In this document: positions 59,220-60,979 of the stretch, piece by piece
How positions within the stretch are numbered: the stretch's first letter is position 1
Layout of the letters: the number at the start of each line of letters is the position of its first letter
Origin: Verrucomicrobia bacterium UBA3841
GTDB lineage: Bacteria > Verrucomicrobiota > Kiritimatiellia > RFP12 > UBA1067
Assembly: GCA_002392765.1 (NCBI GenBank)
Contig: DGHT01000056.1
Coordinates: forward strand, 1 to 60,979
Reading direction: 5' to 3'
Length of the DNA: 60,979 nt
Notes under the pieces: model-generated
What the model was told of the DNA's origin: nothing
Databases searched by the model: none
Seen by the model: the letters and a program-made list of their open reading frames with translations, nothing else
Position numbers and translations under genes: made by a program

Positions 59220-60604
59220 CCCTGACGACATTTCCGTCGGTTTTGAAAGCCGGCGGAAATCAGGAGACGGAAGCCGCCGCGCCGCGGCAAGAGGCCAGAA
59301 TCGAGATTTCGGCGGACAGGCCGGAGGCCGTCTACCGTCTCGGAGAAAAGGCGGTTTTCACCGTGAAGGTGCCGGACCTGTCGTTTGATGTGCCGGACAC
59401 TGTTTCCGTCTGGTGGAAGCTCAACAACTTTGGCGACAAGGTGTTCGCCTCCGGAACGGAGAAACTGCCGTCTGGCGGCGGAACGTTCACGGTCGAGGGC
59501 GCGCAGACGGAACCGGGGTTCCTGCGGCTTGATGTCGCCGTGAAAGAGAAGAAGTCCGTCTCGGCCAGATGGGGCGTCGCGTTCGATCCGGACAAGATCG
59601 AGCCCGGCACGCCGTATCCCGGCGACTTCATGGACTTCTGGCGAGAGGCGATAAGGAAGTACGACAAGGAAGTGACGGAGCCGATCCGCGCGACCGAGGT
59701 CAAGCGCAACAAGTCGGCAGTCATGTACGAACTGCGCATTCCGTCCACGCAGGGGCGCTCTGTCTGGGGCTACTTTTCCGAACCCATCGACAAGACCAAA
59801 GGGCCGTTCCCTCTCAACGTGTGCGTGCCAGGCGCGGGGCCGTCCTCGTGGGGCTGCTCCATGAGCGAGGATGCGATGTATCTGAAGGTCAACGTCCACT
59901 ACTATGATCCGTCCGCTCTGAAGGGCGAGAAGCACAAGAGCCCGAAATGCCTGAAGGTGCAGAAGGAGGAGGACGAGGCGTACGCGAAGAAGTATCCTGT
60001 CAAGACGGTACGCTACTGCAACTGCGGCATCGCGTCGTCCCGCGAGGACTATTTCTACTACGGCGTGATTCTTGCGGTCAACCGGTCGGTCGACTGGGCG
60101 GCGGCACGTCCAGACGTCGACAGACGCCGCGTCCGCTATTCCAGCGACAGCCAGGGAGGCGGTTTCGGGCTGATACTTGCGGCTCTCAACAAAAACATCC
60201 GTCTGGCCAGGATCGGAGTCCCGGCGATTACGGATCTGCTGGGCGACCGCGTGTCGGCGCGCGAGGCAGGGTGGCCGCGCCTCATCGACGCGCAGCTTCC
60301 GGAAAACCGCGAGGCGGCGGCGAAGAACGCACCGTACTTCTGCGGCGTCAACTTCGCGCGGCATATCGACATTCCCGTCGGTTTCGTGGTGGGCTTCGTC
60401 GATGTCGTCTGTCCGCCGCATGCGGGATACGCCGCCTACAATGTCTGCCCGTCCGGAAAGAAGGCGATTTTCAACGCCGTCGGATGGGGGCATGACGCCC
60501 ACAGGTCTGACGCCGGCGCCGCGCTGGAAAGATGGATTGCAGAGCAGGACAAGTCGGTTGGCGGACAACCGTCTGAAATCCCGGAAGCTGCGGAACGACG
60601 GTGA
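59174..60604 (+). CDS. Secreted CE7 acetyl (xylan) esterase-type enzyme
   Basis: A 476-residue exported alpha/beta hydrolase of the CE7 (AXE1) family. Signal peptide about 1-26, an N-terminal beta-sandwich (about 40-130), then the hydrolase domain beginning at YPGDFMDFWREAIRKYD. The nucleophile Ser is in SSDSQGGGFG (about 326); the catalytic Asp follows in VVGFVDVVCPPH and the His near VGWGHDAHR. It removes acetyl groups from sugars, which fits rhamnose-rich pectic or other acetylated polysaccharides. Start 59174 has AAAGG 4 nt upstream; 59183 is possible. Controlled by the 23-bp operator by inference. Confidence 0.85.
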   Translation: MRAMNKMTVAAVALAALTTFPSVLKAGGNQETEAAAPRQEARIEISADRPEAVYRLGEKAVFTVKVPDLSFDVPDTVSVWWKLNNFGDKVFASGTEKLPSGGGTFTVEGAQTEPGFLRLDVAVKEKKSVSARWGVAFDPDKIEPGTPYPGDFMDFWREAIRKYDKEVTEPIRATEVKRNKSAVMYELRIPSTQGRSVWGYFSEPIDKTKGPFPLNVCVPGAGPSSWGCSMSEDAMYLKVNVHYYDPSALKGEKHKSPKCLKVQKEEDEAYAKKYPVKTVRYCNCGIASSREDYFYYGVILAVNRSVDWAAARPDVDRRRVRYSSDSQGGGFGLILAALNKNIRLARIGVPAITDLLGDRVSAREAGWPRLIDAQLPENREAAAKNAPYFCGVNFARHIDIPVGFVVGFVDVVCPPHAGYAAYNVCPSGKKAIFNAVGWGHDAHRSDAGAALERWIAEQDKSVGGQPSEIPEAAERR

Positions 60605-60652
60605 AGCCGATTGCATCAAACAAGTCCGGCAACGTATGGCAGAGGAGATAAT

Positions 60653-60979
60653 ATGAACAGACGCGAATTCCTGAAAGGCATCTGCGCCGCCGCCGCTGCG
60701 GCAGGCGCACCCGTGAAGATATGGGGCGCGGCGAAGTCGCTGGGCCGTCCCGATCTGCGCATAGGCGTGTTGAGCGACATCCATCTTTCGTATGACAACA
60801 AAGATTTCCTCAATAACCCGATGTCGCAGACGCAGGCGAACTTCATAAAGGCGCTCGAATATTTCCGGGACAGGCATGTCGACGCCGTGCTCGTGGCGGG
60901 AGACCTCGCCAATTCGGGTCTTCTTCCCGAGCTCGAACTCGCCGTGGATGCGTGGAAGAAGGTGTTTCCGGGAAACAGG
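60653..60979 (+). CDS. Tat-exported metallophosphoesterase, 3' truncated by window edge
   Basis: The visible 109 residues start with a twin-arginine signal (MNRREFLKGICAAAAAAGAP) and continue into a calcineurin-like phosphoesterase: RIGVLSDIHLSYDN (metal ligands Asp and His) and VDAVLVAGDLANSG (the GD-x-x motif, with Leu-Ala in place of the usual next residues). AGAGGAG precedes the ATG. It follows the esterase by 48 bp and is probably cotranscribed. Export to the periplasm is expected; the substrate cannot be told. Confidence 0.82.
   Translation, partial: MNRREFLKGICAAAAAAGAPVKIWGAAKSLGRPDLRIGVLSDIHLSYDNKDFLNNPMSQTQANFIKALEYFRDRHVDAVLVAGDLANSGLLPELELAVDAWKKVFPGNR

Noticed and set aside
59012..60877. 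621-codon open frame on the minus strand
   Set aside because: It is an antisense shadow of the CE7 esterase and phosphoesterase genes; rich in Arg, no domain, no ribosome binding site.
1..60979. rRNA, tRNA, integrase, transposase or phage genes
   Set aside because: Looked for characteristic sequences and proteins; none recognised by eye. A covariance-model tRNA scan would be decisive.

Overview
The window looks like part of the chromosome of an anaerobic, glycan-degrading bacterium of the PVC superphylum, most likely a Kiritimatiellae-type gut Verrucomicrobiota. This is inference from gene content: several XylR-type (sugar-binding domain plus AraC helix-turn-helix) regulators, many secreted glycoside hydrolases (GH20, GH2, GH78, GH106-like, GH42-like, GH5-like), DUF5107 and DUF6528 proteins, a formylglycine-generating-enzyme-like protein, a CE7 esterase, an autotransporter-repeat protein and ferrous-iron uptake by Feo. 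The DNA is GC-rich. I found no rRNA, tRNA, integrase, transposase or CRISPR array.

Layout. (1) 1-1430: the end of an AAA ATPase, then a decayed stretch holding a XylR-regulator fragment and a composite palindromic repeat. (2) 1436-5851: a ferrous-iron operon, feoA-feoA-feoB-Cys-rich membrane peptide, followed by a Cys-rich outer-membrane barrel gene. (3) 5881-10176, minus strand: DUF2851, comM, yraN and recA, ordinary housekeeping genes. (4) 10251-15038: an N-acetylglucosamine block made of a decayed nagX-like gene, GH20, nagA and a convergent XylR. (5) 15052-28742: a DUF4143 ATPase, then a tight run of seven genes: nagB, GH106-like, an unknown secreted protein, a collapsed fragment, a GH42-like/GH20 fusion, an FGE-like protein and a CBM9-like/GH20 protein. 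(6) 28822-30480: an AbiE toxin-antitoxin pair. (7) 30611-38340: a rearranged second copy of block 4 (nagX remnant, GH20, a toxin-antitoxin-like pair, the last 20 codons of nagA, XylR) followed by two more ATPases. (8) 38536-40820: a second nagB-like gene and a third XylR. (9) 40863-57248: a polysaccharide cluster of GH2, DUF5107, GH42-like, autotransporter-repeat, GH5-like, DUF6528 and GH78 genes. (10) 57191-60979: a duplicated GH78/esterase junction split by another ATPase, then the CE7 esterase and the start of a Tat-exported phosphoesterase.

How the genes fit together (inference): secreted hydrolases release GlcNAc, galactose and rhamnose-type sugars, and NagA and NagB process the amino sugar. 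The XylR regulators appear to act through two recognisable operator types: a 23-bp inverted repeat seen at four places, and 21-bp-spaced TTGCGCAAAT direct repeats seen at two. Many promoters put TATAAT-like boxes about 6-7 nt before the ATG, which implies leaderless mRNAs. The most unusual functional idea is the iron locus, where Cys-rich segments occur in the outer-membrane barrel, in the periplasmic loop of FeoB and in the small membrane peptide. The most unusual genomic theme is duplication followed by loss of gene interiors, with AAA/PD-(D/E)XK-like ATPases at the junctions.
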